In this document: one piece after another, positions 1 through 12,200 of the stretch | Layout: every line of letters starts with the position of its first letter | Position numbering within the stretch: the stretch's first letter is position 1 | Assembly (NCBI RefSeq): GCF_932526225.1 | Contig: NC_064035.1 | Coordinates: forward strand, 18,341,969-18,405,968 | Source: Nematostella vectensis | Lineage: Eukaryota > Cnidaria > Anthozoa > Actiniaria > Edwardsiidae | Reading direction: 5' to 3' | DNA length: 64,000 bases | Made by a program: the position numbers and the translations under genes | Notes under the pieces: model-generated | What the model saw: the letters and a program-made list of their open reading frames with translations, nothing else | Database searches by the model: none | Told to the model about the DNA's origin: nothing

Positions 1-1
1 G

Positions 2-1106
2 GCCCCCAGCTACTCGTTTGGATCCCGGACACCTTACGCGAAGCGAGACGCCACGCCTGCTGCTAACGCGTACTCTTTACCAAACGTGGTCGGACCCAAG
101 GCTGTGGGCAAGACCGCCCTGCCCGCATATTCCATGTCTGCAAGGCTAAAAATAGGTGCATTTCACGAGGACCTACAGAAGGTGAGGACGTGACAGAAAT
201 TATTAAACATTATGGTCATCATTTTGAGTTTTTGAAAGTTGTTTTTTGTCTCTATCAAAGGAATCTTTGCTGCGATATAGTATAATGTCTCGCTTTTTCT
301 ATTTTTCTCTCAAATATTTTTGCGCAAAAAATTTTCATGGTTATTACCGCTGGACCATTTGCAGTATGAATTGGTCATTACCCATACGTGCTTTCATAAA
401 AGGCACCATCTCTTAATTTCCCTCTTGTTTTCTGTATTACCAGACTCCAGGTCCAGGCACGTATAAAGTGCATAACCCCGATTATAACAAGAAGCGCATG
501 CCAGCCTACTCTATGAACGGTCGCAATTACATGACCGGGGATAATACATTAAAGCCTGGCCCAGGGGCCCACTCTCCAGAAAAGGTAAGGCTGGATTATA
601 GCGCTCGCATCTTTCTGTAGGGGGGTAGCCAGAGTTTATTTACTGGACTCACGCTAACACAACAACAACCCCACGTCGATGCATTATTGACCCAAGTTAT
701 GAAAGGGATGATGCAGGGTAAGGGCCAGCGTAAACAGGAGAGGCCCATTATCACACAATCTTTGGAAATAGGGGGCGGGGACTTTGACAACTAGGTGGGG
801 GGGTGGGGGGGTCAATAGGGGTGCAAGGGGGAGGGGGTCGAACTGGATCATGCTCCTTAAGAACTCAAACAAAAGATTTTGATCATCATGCTCTGCATAC
901 TTCGATTGTCTATTCGCTGTACTCGATTTTTGGGGGTCCGTGTTGATGGGGACCTATTGTACTCCTTTCGATAATACGCCAGATCTTTCTAATATCACGT
1001 GATTGTGTCGCAGGTTTACGTGCACAAGAGGAATGCCCCGAGGTTCTCATTCGGTATACGCCACTCGGAATACATCGCGCCGCTCATTGTGGATCCAGTC
1101 GACTAG
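2..1106 (+). CDS. ODF3-like: ODF3/CIMAP (SHIPPO-repeat) protein, 3' part only
   Basis: Three exons are visible: 2-181, 444-584 and 1014-1106 (stop TAG). All have GT donors and AG acceptors and all introns are phase 0, giving 137 residues of the C-terminal part; the 5' end lies outside the window. The protein has the Pro-Gly-Pro-Gly-Tyr type repeats of the SHIPPO family (TPGPGTYKV, LKPGPGAHSPEK, PAYSMNGR) and ends with the family's C-terminal block FGIRHSEYIAPLIVD. Known members are outer dense fibre or ciliary microtubule-associated proteins of sperm tails and cilia, so a role in axoneme structure is expected. I rely on motif recognition, not a search. The last 150 bases before exon 3 and intron 2 contain only G-rich low-complexity DNA. 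The family assignment is firm; the exact paralogue (ODF3, ODF3B, ODF3L) is not. Confidence 0.88.
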
Positions 1107-1158
1107 TTGGTCAGCGGTGTCTTTTAAAAACGAAGCATTGTTCTTATACATATAATCA

Positions 1159-1439
1159 CAGGATGGTAAAGGGGGTATGGATCACGTTTTCACGGACCGA
1201 AAAAAATCTTTTTTCACGTTTCACGGGCTGAAACAAACGGCGTCAAGAAAATTACTATAATTAGACAATAATAACAGGAATACGCTAAATCTCGGTTCAC
1301 GGATACTTGAAAGTGCTAAATCTCGCTTCACGGGGAGAGTTGGATCACGTTTCACGGACGTCGACATTGAAGATTTCACGTTTCTCGGCATTGAAAAATT
1401 GCAAAATCTCGTTTCACGAAAATTCCCTTTACCACCCTG
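1159..1439. mobile_element. MITE-like element with 6-bp target duplication
   Basis: The ends are inverted repeats: CAGGATGGTAAAGGG on the left and CCCTTTACCACCCTG on the right (one mismatch). Both sides are flanked by the direct repeat TAATCA (1153-1158 and 1440-1445), as expected of a target-site duplication. The 281-bp interior has no coding capacity and repeats a TTTCACG motif at least six times (for example 1219, 1350, 1376 and 1412). It is a non-autonomous DNA transposon by structure. A similar end, CAGGGTGGTAAA, appears near 19324. Confidence 0.7.
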
Positions 1440-1847
1440 TAATCAGGGGCTCGTAACTACTTATGAGCCACTAGTATAATATATTTTATCAAACAAAGAT
1501 TTTGTCAAAAATTTCTAATGCAACCATGGGTATTTTATTTTAAATTTCTGGCTTAATTTTTGTAAAACAAATGCGTGTGTTATTTCGTAATTATATTTTA
1601 TGAAGTTTTTTTTTTTTGCTAAAAGTAATACTCCCTTGCACTGGCCGATAAAATCTATACGCAATGTTGAGTCACTTTTCCCAGCTTAAAAGTCATCAGG
1701 GCAAGTTCGCCAGGTGAATAGGAATTGCATCAAAATGAACCTCGCAGCGTTACCGGCTTTTCATGTTGGTCATGGAATTGGAAACGAAATAAATCGAAAA
1801 GGGCGTGGTTTATCCCTTGTCATCAGGGTCCGGTAGACCAATTGACA

Positions 1848-1867
1848 GGGGGGGGGGGGGGGGGGGG
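1848..1867. repeat. Poly-G run (20 bases)
   Basis: A run of 20 G interrupts otherwise mixed sequence. Runs of this kind are prone to length error in assembly and could form quadruplex structures. No gene is nearby. Confidence 0.9.
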
Positions 1868-2586
1868 CACTGGTCTAAGGGTTTTATTACTCCGTAAACT
1901 ATGTGCACTTATCAGAGAGTATTTTTCCAAAGTCCAGAAAAAAATGTATTAATTGAAATACCTTAAGTGTAATTCATGGGGTGATTAAATCCGGACTTAT
2001 TAGGGGTACACCAGCCTTGCCTCCTATGTAAATAGCGTGATTTATTGTATGTATACACTGGGTGCAAGAGGGTTTCGCCCAATGCGCGAATGTTTCTTGT
2101 AAGATGAACAAAGACGATGATAAACATACGTGCGTAATTTAGCGCCATGCTCATGACTCCAGTGAATGATTATAAGCATGTGCTCCATTGAACGTCATAC
2201 TCACGGATCCAGCGTTCGTCCCCTAACGACATTCTTTGTGGGCTAGCATGTATTAAAGAGAGAATATGAAATTCAAATAAAAATAATATTTCATTCACAG
2301 TACTTTAGATTTACATTCTACATTTACAAAGGGTTAGGGGAACGCGCGTCCCCGAGAGCAACACCGAAACAAAGCGGGAAAGAACGGGTTTTTTTGTCTA
2401 GCTCCGGGGCATTCCTCCCCGATCTACCTCCATCTCTCCTCGAGGTAAACCTTTTATGAACAATATAAGACGCACCAGAAATTCAATCCTTTTTTTGTAC
2501 ATAGATATATCCACTAGTGGCGGACCTAGGGAAGGGAAGAATGGCACCCTTTCGTTTATCTCGACTACTGAAGACCTCCGTTTAGA

Positions 2587-2618
2587 CCCCCCCCCCCCCA
2601 AAAAAAAAAAAAAAAAAA
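2587..2618. repeat. C-run joined to A-run
   Basis: Thirteen C followed by nineteen A. This is low-complexity sequence; its exact length is unreliable in any assembly. Confidence 0.9.
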
Positions 2619-2684
2619 TGATTACCACATTACTGTAAAAAACGATATTTTTATTTAATATATTTGTTAATATCTCTGCAACCT

Positions 2685-2922
2685 GTAACATAGCAAAGTC
2701 CTCGTGGTAACTTTGCTCATTAACAGCGATTATAAACGGTAAGAAATGGAAAGCGCTGTAAATGGATAAGACAGCGCAATAAGAATTTAATCAAACAAAT
2801 GTAGTAACATAGCAAAGTCCTCGTGGTAACTTTGCTCATTAACAGCGATTATAAACGGTAAGAAATGGAAAGCGCTGTAAATGGATAAGACAGCGCAATA
2901 AGAATTTAATCAAACAAATGTA
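2685..2922. repeat. 119-bp tandem duplication, two near-identical copies
   Basis: The block starting GTAACATAGCAAAGTCCTCG is present twice with a 119-bp period, and I see no difference over the unit. The near identity points to a recent duplication or an assembly duplication. It has no coding capacity. Confidence 0.85.
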
Positions 2923-3280
2923 GTCCTTTAAAGGTTTAGAGCGATGTTTTGTTTGTGTGGACATAATGATTTGTCCGTAAGCTCTGCGTGTTCTATAGTA
3001 AGTCTGGCGCTGATAAAGGCTGAATTCTCAAGCCTTGATCTTGGCAGAATTAGCTGCTACTTGACAACTCCACTACTCCAAGACAACCCGCTCAGTCTTG
3101 AGGTGCTACCTAACACAAGGCAAGCTTCTCTTCTCTTATTCCTGGCAGCAAAAAAATGCTGCCCGGACTCTCTAGACAAGCGTTAATGAATGTGTTCAAG
3201 GTGTTGTGATGTAATACTGAGTGTGAGTTCAATGTGAGTTCAAAGTGACCCTCTTTTCGGACACATATTCATGATCTGCA

Positions 3281-6200
3281 TCATAGCACTGTTGTGAGAA
3301 CAAATGAAAATCCAGCTCCAAGAGCTAGTCCAATGATGAGAAGGAACGCCATCATTGTTCCCGCAGTCTCGGCGTGCTTTGGTTCCACCAAACTATCAAA
3401 CAGAGGGTGCGGTTAGTTACACCAAACTATCAAACAGAGGTGCGGTTAGTCACACCAAACTATCAAACAGAGGATGCGGTTAGTCTCTACCAACTGACGT
3501 ATATCGAAAGAGATTACTGTAATACACTTTGCCAATACCGTAATTGCATAAAGGCGAGGCCTTCAATAACAAAATTTCGTAGTTAACAATACTGTCAGTT
3601 TTCTTCCTTTTTTCTAACGTACAGTTGCCCATGTCATCAAATCTACACGTTTTGGCGAGGCATTTATTCGGGACTGGTGCTTATTTATATTTTCCTTATG
3701 CGAAGCGCTTTAGGGAGGCACTTATTCGTGCCATTACGGCATGTCAAATTTAATTGTTTTTGTTTTTCTCTTGATGACACTCAAGGAGACCCCCAAACAC
3801 ACTCTATCATCGGGTGTCTAAAACCAGGGAGCGAGGGTGCATTGGACATACAAGCAAAGTAAGCAAAGTAAAGAGCAAGCTTACACGGAATCCGCACTGC
3901 ATCTTTCAAAGCAAAGTAAGATAATGCTTACCCTGGTCCGTACATCATACACAGGCTGCCGAGATATCCATTGGTGAGCCCAAACAATGCCATGAACGCT
4001 ATGTAATATCCATCGTCCGCAAAAAACACAGGCGTAGTCCGTGGTTGGGCATTACAGAAGAAGAACAACGGCAGGAAGATCACCCGTACAAAACAAAAGA
4101 TAGGAAGAAGTATGCTCCCGCGTCGTGGCTGCAGATTGTCAATGGATGGAATTAATACAGGGCGAGGAGTATGATCCCTAGGTAATCAATAATTGGGTAA
4201 TTACTGACGAATCCGTTGTATCGCGACGCCGCATTTTCAAAACATCGATTTGTTTTTGTCTTTTGGGATTTTCTGTTCGGCCAGTCAAATTATTCTAAGC
4301 CAATCAGATTCTCTCCCCTAGTGCAGTTGCCTGGCTTTCTGTCGCGACAGTGTCTGTTTTTCGTCCAGAGGATAGCCATAGAAGTGCACAAAGCGAGACT
4401 CTGATTGGCTCAGAATGGTTTTATTGACGGAAAGAAAACCAAAACAAATCGTGTTTTGAAAACGCGGATTCGACAGTAATGCAAGATAGGTGGCCATACT
4501 TTGGGGGTGCAAACCTTGGGTACTAGGAGATCTTCACCATGACATAAAAAATTATACCAACATACAAGCTCACTCTATATGGCATGGTCATATTACAGAA
4601 AATTGGATAACCATGGTACTTACAAACTGGGCCAGAGAGGCTAAAAGTCTTCCACTAAAATCCCCCACATTGAACAACAGAAAACAAGTGACAGGGGTGA
4701 AATACACACCTGCAAAATAAAAAGAATGAAGATGTGAGTCTGAAATATAAGCTTAATATGCAAATAACACTAATGCATAGTGCACACTAGTGACATAACC
4801 ACATAGCGACATGGGCGCGTGCACTGTTTAGCCCGACATAACGACATTGGACATAACCATAAGGAGAACATGTTGTTATGTCGGGTTTATGTCAAAAGGT
4901 GGAACCATTAACACTTGAACATACTGCACGCCCATGGTGTTATGTCGTTATGTAACTAGTGTGCACCAGGCATTGGATAAGAACACATACTTGTCCATTG
5001 TGTATTGTCACCAGTGTAATTGGACTTGACTTTAGCTGTGAGCGATGGAAAAGCTGCAAGTGTGACAAAGAACACAAATGCAACGGATAGTCCAACAGGA
5101 GCAATCTGAGATAGAAAAACAACAACAATCAGGCCATAAATGCATTGGAGTATCTATGTTATGAATTACGCATACAGAACAAGTCAAAACTGAACATCAC
5201 TATCTAAAAAAGCAACAAGATCAGATTTGAGGTTTACAATACCTTTTTAAAAATCAAGAAAAAAGGAGGCCTCTCAACAGTCAGGGTTTTGATCTCCCTT
5301 GACTCTAATTCTACACCAAGATATGTTCCCGTGCTGGCATTCACACTGGCATCCAGGCCTATAAGTAGAAGACAGTGTCAAAATTGATCTTGTCATGTGT
5401 CAAGGGAAACAAGAAAGTAGAAGACAGTCTTAAAAGTGATTTTATCATGTGTCAAGGGAAACAAGACCTTTAAGTAAAGGACAGTCTCAATAGTGATTTT
5501 ATCATGTCCTTAAGGAAGGGAGACCAATAAGTAGAAACAGTCTCATTTATGCTCTTGTCAAAGAGACACAACCTTCACACCAATGAGCAGCAGTTGCGAA
5601 TGATTTCCATCATGAACAGCATCTAGACTAGGCATGATAGCATTAATGGTGTGAAGGAATAGTAAAAAGTGTTTGATTGACGACTTACTGAGTGATGATT
5701 GGAACCGTCCAGGTTTCTTGGGATCAATATTCCAGTTAGCTATTCTGCTTCCTTGATTATGTTGCATATGTGGAAAGTCTAAAGTAATTAAAGAAACTCC
5801 AATGAATTATAATTACTGTATCTCCTTGTCACCCCCACGAGGGCAAAGGTCCACTTCTGAGTCACTGCAATAAAAACTACAAAAAAAGAAATGCCTTCTT
5901 TTTGTATAAACTAAACAATGATTACCCCATTTATACTCAAGGTAAATAACAGAATTGACACCCCCTAAATTATTGTAATGTATGCACACAAGGTTGAAAA
6001 AACCCAAGGTTGCAGGACCTCGAGTCTTGTAAGGGTAAAATTCTCAAATGTGTTGATTACTTCAAATTCCTCTTGCACCTTCCCCCTTTTTAATTATGCA
6101 ATCACCTATGCAAGAACTAGGCAAAATCCCATTGTCCTGTGGTGGTTTAAAACTTCCCCTACATTCAGTAGACAGGGACCATTCAGTGCAGAAATTAGAG

Positions 6201-9200
6201 ACCTTAGGATGAATACCCCTTATTAATAATAGTCATAGCAGAGTTACAGTACAGCCTGGAAGAAACTCAACAGCGTTGCGCAAATTTTTTACGTGTAGTT
6301 TGAGTGTAGTGCATGCACGGATTTTGTGTGTAAAAACGCTGAGTGTACTACAGGATTGGTGCGTGTAGTTTTCCTTTGTTATGCAGGAATGTTGGCTATT
6401 GTTTGTTCGAATTTTTAATTTTAAATAACTTGTATTAAGCCAAATTAGACTTGAAGTTTGTAGAGATCAGTCTTGATTGCCGGTATAAAGTAAAGCTAAA
6501 TTTGTATCAGGCTTTTGAACAGCGGAATTCTATCATATGCATATCGAGCACCAAACGCCCATCAAATGCCCAAGTTTTCTTTTCACAAACAAATGCTTGG
6601 TATTGAGTTGTAGCCTCAAATACTCTCAAAGGATTTCATAGAAGTTAGTGAGGCAAATAGGTGTCCATAGTTTTGTGCATGTATAGCCCACTTAAGGTGC
6701 ATGAAGTTTGAGTGTATAAATCTAATTACACTCAAAATTCGCACAGAATTTGCCCACGAAATGTTAAGTTTCTTGCAGGCTGTACTGTAAGCCAAAGATG
6801 TACCTATAATAAAGCAAAGTATACTTACCAACTTGATCCCTTGAAGAATGACCCATAAAATGTCTTGCAAAATTCTGAGAAGAAAAATGGTTAGAACATG
6901 TAAATAAAAAAGAACCACTTGATCTGGTTCACCACAGAAATGGTAGCAATAGTCTCTTTCACAGTTTAATTGAATGGGTGACAATTAATAAAACCTCACC
7001 AGCGATGGAAGCAATATGTATGTGATGATGCAGAGGAACAGCATAACAACAGCAGAGAGGAAGTATCCAAAGCCAACAGTGATCGGATCATCCTGGCCTG
7101 TGGAAAATGTCAAGACTTGAGTCACCTCAACATAAAAACTGCACCTAAGCTTTATCCAGCGAGATGGAAGGGATTGAAATGCAACTGTATATCATCATTT
7201 CATCCCTGAGCTCTGATTGTGTCATAAGTTTTCATAAGACTTTACTCCACACTTATTTCCTAACTCCAAAGCATTATAACACCCAACATTTCTCATCAGG
7301 CATTAATGTATATAGTAGCCTGGTGAGTCTAACATTTTTAGAGACTCATCAAAAAAGAAAAAAAATGCAGATTGTAATAAAAATTACAAACTTCCCATAT
7401 ATTAACTGTTATCTCCCAGGTAAATTCCTTGATGTTTTGTATTTTCTCCTGTTTTTATCTCTCAAGTTTGGCAGGTAATGGGGTCTGTACCATAGACCAG
7501 CTGTCCAGCACACTGGGGAATCACGTCTCACACTACTAGTTCAGCTACCCTTTAACAATCCTCACCCCATATTGCAGTGAAGATAATGCTTGCAAGTGCG
7601 GCAAATGTTCCACCAATCCCTTGTCCAGTCATTACGGCACCTGTGTACTTTGCAGGCATCATACCACTCAAGCCAAATAAGCCACCTTGGTACACAGCGG
7701 TTGCCACTGCAAGCAGAAGCGGTTTACATTTTCATTACATGTGCTTACTGTTTCAAGTTTCAGGGCGAATGTCTTAGCAATGAACACTCTTATTGTCACT
7801 TAAAAATAAAAGAAAAACATTTATGCATAGCTGTTAAGTAAAGAAATAACACCTACTGTATGCTTTATTTGATCAGAGTTCAGAATTGAATCCATGAAAT
7901 TCAAAAGAATTCTTTTGATATTGTGTAAGTATGACAGAACAGGTGGGATGATAATGTGTCACAAAAAGGTTTTGTGCTTAGCAAACAAACCTGTCCGCAT
8001 CGCTAATAAGTATGTTGACATTTTGTCAATTATTGCATTTATTGTGCCAGTGGCTGTAACAGGATCCATGTATCCACAAAAAATGCAATTAAACCAATTT
8101 ATGATTTTTTTAGTCTAATTTCAATGTTTACATGTTTTGCTAGACACAATACACTTACTGTTTACAATGATAACTGTAGCTATGGTCAAGTAAAAGAACT
8201 CGCGTGTCCCTAGAATAAAACAAAAACTGGTACTGTAAGCATCCGCAATGAGAAAGCCTAAATCAAAATGTCAGCTTTGTAAGGTATTTAATAATATTTT
8301 CCACATTAAACAACTTTTAATTAGTGTAATGATTCAAATAAGCACTCAGGGCTCTTATTCAATTTTCTGGGTCTTTGGGAGCACTTATTGGTGAGAGGGG
8401 CGCTTATTGGAGAGGGGGTGCTTATTGGTGAGGGGGCGTTTATTGGTGAGAGGGGCGCTTATTGGTGAGGGGGGGGCACTTATTGGTGAGTGGGCGCTTA
8501 TTGGAGAGGGGGCGCTTATTGGAGAGGGGGCGCTTATTGGTGAGGGGGCCCTTATTGGAGAGGGGGCGCTTATTGGAGAGGGGGCGCTTATTGGAGAGGG
8601 GGCGCTTATTGGTGAGGGGGCCCTTATTGGAGAGGGGGCGCTTATTGGTGAGGGGGCCCTTATTGGAGAGGGGGCGCTTATTGGTGAGGGGGCCCTTGTT
8701 GGGAAGGGGGAGCTTCTAAGAGAGGGGGCGCTTATTGGTGAGGAAGAGCTTTTAAGAGAGGGGGCCCTTATTGGAGAGGGGGCGCTTATTGGTGAGGGGG
8801 CCTTTATTGGAGAGGGGGCCCTTATTGGAGAGTGGGCGCTTATTGGTGAGGGGGCACTTATTGGAGAGGGGGCGCTTATTGGTGAGGGGGGCACTTATTG
8901 GAGAGTGGGCGCTTATTGGTGAGGGAGAGCTTTTAAGAGAGGGGGCCCTTATTGGAGAGGGGGCGCTTATTGAAGAGGGGGCGCTTATTGGAGAGGGGGC
9001 GCTTATTGGAGAGGGGGCGCTTATTGGTGAGAGGGGCGCTTATTGGTGAGGGGGCACTTATTGGAGAGTGGGCGCTTATTGGAGAGGGGGCGCTTATTGG
9101 AGAGGGGGCGCTTATTGGTGAGGGGGCACTTATTGGAGAGGGGGCACTTATTGGAGAGGGGGCGCTTATTGGTGAGAGGGGCGCTTATTGGTGAGGGGGC

Positions 9201-12200
9201 ACTTATTGGAGAGTGGGCGCTTATTGGAGAGGGGGCACTTATTGGAGAGGGGGCGCTTATTGGTGAGGGGGCCCTTATTGGAGTGGGGGAGCTTCTAAGA
9301 GAGGGGGCGCTTATTGGTGAGGGAGAGCTTTTAAGAGAGGGGGCCCTTATTGGAGAGGGGGCGCTTATTGGAGAGGGGGCGCTTATTGGTGAGGGGGCCC
9401 TTATTGGAGGGGGGCGCTTATTGGAGAGGGGGTGCTTATTGGAGAGGGGGTGCTTATTGGAGAAGGGGCGCTTATTGGAGAGGGGGCGCTTATTGGAGAG
9501 GGGGTGCTTATTGGAGAGGGGGCGCTTATTGGAGAGGGGGTGCTTATTGGAGAGGGGGTGCTTATTGGAGAAGGGGCGCTTATTGGAGAGGGGGCGCTTA
9601 TTGGAGAGGGGGTGCTTATTGGAGAGGGGGTGCTTATTGGAGAGGGGGCGCTTATTGGAGAGGGGGTGCTTATTAGAGAGGGGGCGCTTATTGGAGAGGG
9701 GGCGCTTATTGGAGAGGGGGCGCTTATTGGTGAGAGGGCGCTTATTGGTGAGGGGGCGCTTATTGGTGAGGGGGCGCTTATTGGAGAAGGGGTGCTTATT
9801 GGAGAGGGGGTGCTTATTGGTGAGGGGGCGCTTATTGGTGAGGGGGCGCTTATTGGTGAGGGGGCGCTTATTGGTGAGGGGGCCCTTATTGGAGAGGGGG
9901 CGCTTATTGGTGAGGGGGCCCTTGTTGGGAAGGGGGGGCTTCTAAGAGAGGGGGCGCTTATTGGTGAGGGAGAGCTTTTAAGAGAGGGGGCCCTTATTGG
10001 AGAGAGGGCCCTTATTGAAGAGGGGGCACTTATTGGTGAGGGGGAGCTTATAAGAGGGGGCGCTTATTGGGGAGGGGGAGCTTCTAAGAGAGGGGGCGCT
10101 TATTGGTGAGGGAGAGCTTTTAAGAGAGGGGGCCCTTATTGGAGAGAGGGCCCTTATTGAAGAGGGGGCACTTATTGGTGAGGGGGAGCTTATAAGAGGG
10201 GGCGCTTATTGGGGAGGGGGAGCTTCTGAGAGGGAGCGCTTATTGGAGAGGGGGCGCATATTTTATTTCAGCAAAAAATACTCGCTTCTGAATCGATGGG
10301 GAACATGCAATAAACTGAAACGACAATAAAAATATTTTAGGCTTAATACGGTTTATTCATGTTTTCGATGTTTATAAATAGATGACACTATCATCTAAAC
10401 AGTCACTCTCATAAATAACTAGATTTTTGGGGGCAGCATCCCCAAAATGTTGAGATATTTTTAGGGGACAGGGGAGGGTATGCTTATTTCCAAGGAGGCA
10501 CTTTGTCCAAAGTTTGAAGTTAAGGGTGCTTATTGGGGGGCAGGGGGTCACTTATTTAAAGGAGGGCGCTTATTCAAAATTATTACGGTATGTGAGTAAA
10601 AATTTTACTTAAGTTCCAGCCTGATAAGGTTGTTACACTATACGGTACTTACATGAAGTTGTTTTAATTTTCACAAGGACTGTAGTCAGTACAAACAATA
10701 AGGTCATCAACACCAACGAAGTCACCATCCTTGTCTGTAACTTCACTCTGGCAAACAGAGATACCAAGGTGAGAATATGTGCCAAATTAAAAAAAAAAAA
10801 TGACAGGATAAATTAATCAATGGAACAATGACAAAACTAGTAAACATTGCAGGGGGTGATTTCATCTAAAATACAGTCACTACTGAGTTAACATGATATT
10901 TCTATGCAAGTGTTTGTCTGTGAAACAAAGTGTGAAAGTTAAGTACAAGTTCAGCAAAGACAATATGAAAGTATCAAATTTACATTAGCTATAAGCAAAC
11001 TGCACTGGCAACCTAATACATACTCAGATAGGTGCAAAATACAGAGACATTAAGAAAACCTGGGGGGGGGGGGGTCAATCCAGAAAATCCCTTATAATTT
11101 CAGAAAACCATGGCAAAAAAATAGGCAAACATTATCAATTATATGTATTTTCAATATAAAAACTCTTAGAAGATTACCATTTTTTTCTATCACAAAAGCC
11201 AAGCACACCATCCTTTGTTGCATGAAAGAGTAGTAAAATATTTTGACTTCACTAGCCAGCAATGTTTCTTGTTGCCTGGTATTTCGACAGTGTTTCTTTT
11301 CACAATATTATGCACAGAACACAGGAGAGTAAAACTTACTTGTGCTTGAAGAGTGTGTTGAGGAAAAACATTATGACATTTGGGACCATGGCTGCAACTG
11401 AGAAGTAGTTTTCAAAACTGTGCACGAACTCCTTTTCGTTTTTCAGCTTACTTGTGAAATACTGAAACAAAATAGAACAGGTTAAACACATCAGGTAAAA
11501 AAATGGACAGAAATTTGTTTTACAGAATCTGAAAATAGTAACAGTTGCAATCTGTGAAAAAAGGAAGGGACAAACTAACAGTATATTAATGACTTGAATA
11601 CCAACCATATGGGCGGTGATGAACATGTTCCATGGTAACAGTGTTCCAATACCTTGCAGCAACATTATCCAATACACTAACTTGAACCTGTATAAAAATA
11701 TAAAAATAATAAAACCTAGTAAGCTAGCAAGTTGATAAGCTTTGAAAATCATGTCAATTACCACCAAGTATGTGTCAGCACCACTTGAGAAGAGATAGAA
11801 GATAGTAAAAAAACTGTGTTTCTATCTAGTTATGGAAGACATTTAAAGAAAATGAGGAAAGAATAACCATTGTTTATCAACTGAATGTAACACGTTTGTA
11901 GCACAAATACAGTTTGATTTGAGGACAAATGACCAATGTTTAATACTTTTGTCTTTATAAACCATATTATAGATACTTCCAGCTTTCAGTATATAACAGT
12001 TGGATTTACCAATACAGTTTATTATCAGTTAACCAGAACAAACGGAAATAAACTTCTAACAGTGGTGGGGCATGCAAATCCACTAAACAATATACATACA
12101 ATGTTGTATACGTAAAATATTCTAAACAAAACCAAATATTTACAAATATATACTCCTTCACAGGCGTTCTTAGGGCATGTGACTTTGGGAGAGGGGGGGG

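Larger units (their letters stand above)
1107..3280. other. Intergenic DNA between two convergent genes
   Basis: No gene is recognised here. It lies between the 3' end of the ODF3-like gene and the 3' end of the transporter on the other strand. It holds a short inverted-repeat element (1159-1439), a run of 20 G (1848-1867), a C13/A19 homopolymer junction (2587-2618) and a 119-bp tandem duplication (2685-2922). The short open frames are not supported by any motif. Confidence 0.6.

Noticed and set aside
8385-10255. Long open frames (up to about 300 codons) on both strands
   Set aside because: They arise because the 18-bp tandem unit is a multiple of three without stops. They lie in a spliced intron of the transporter and have no independent support.
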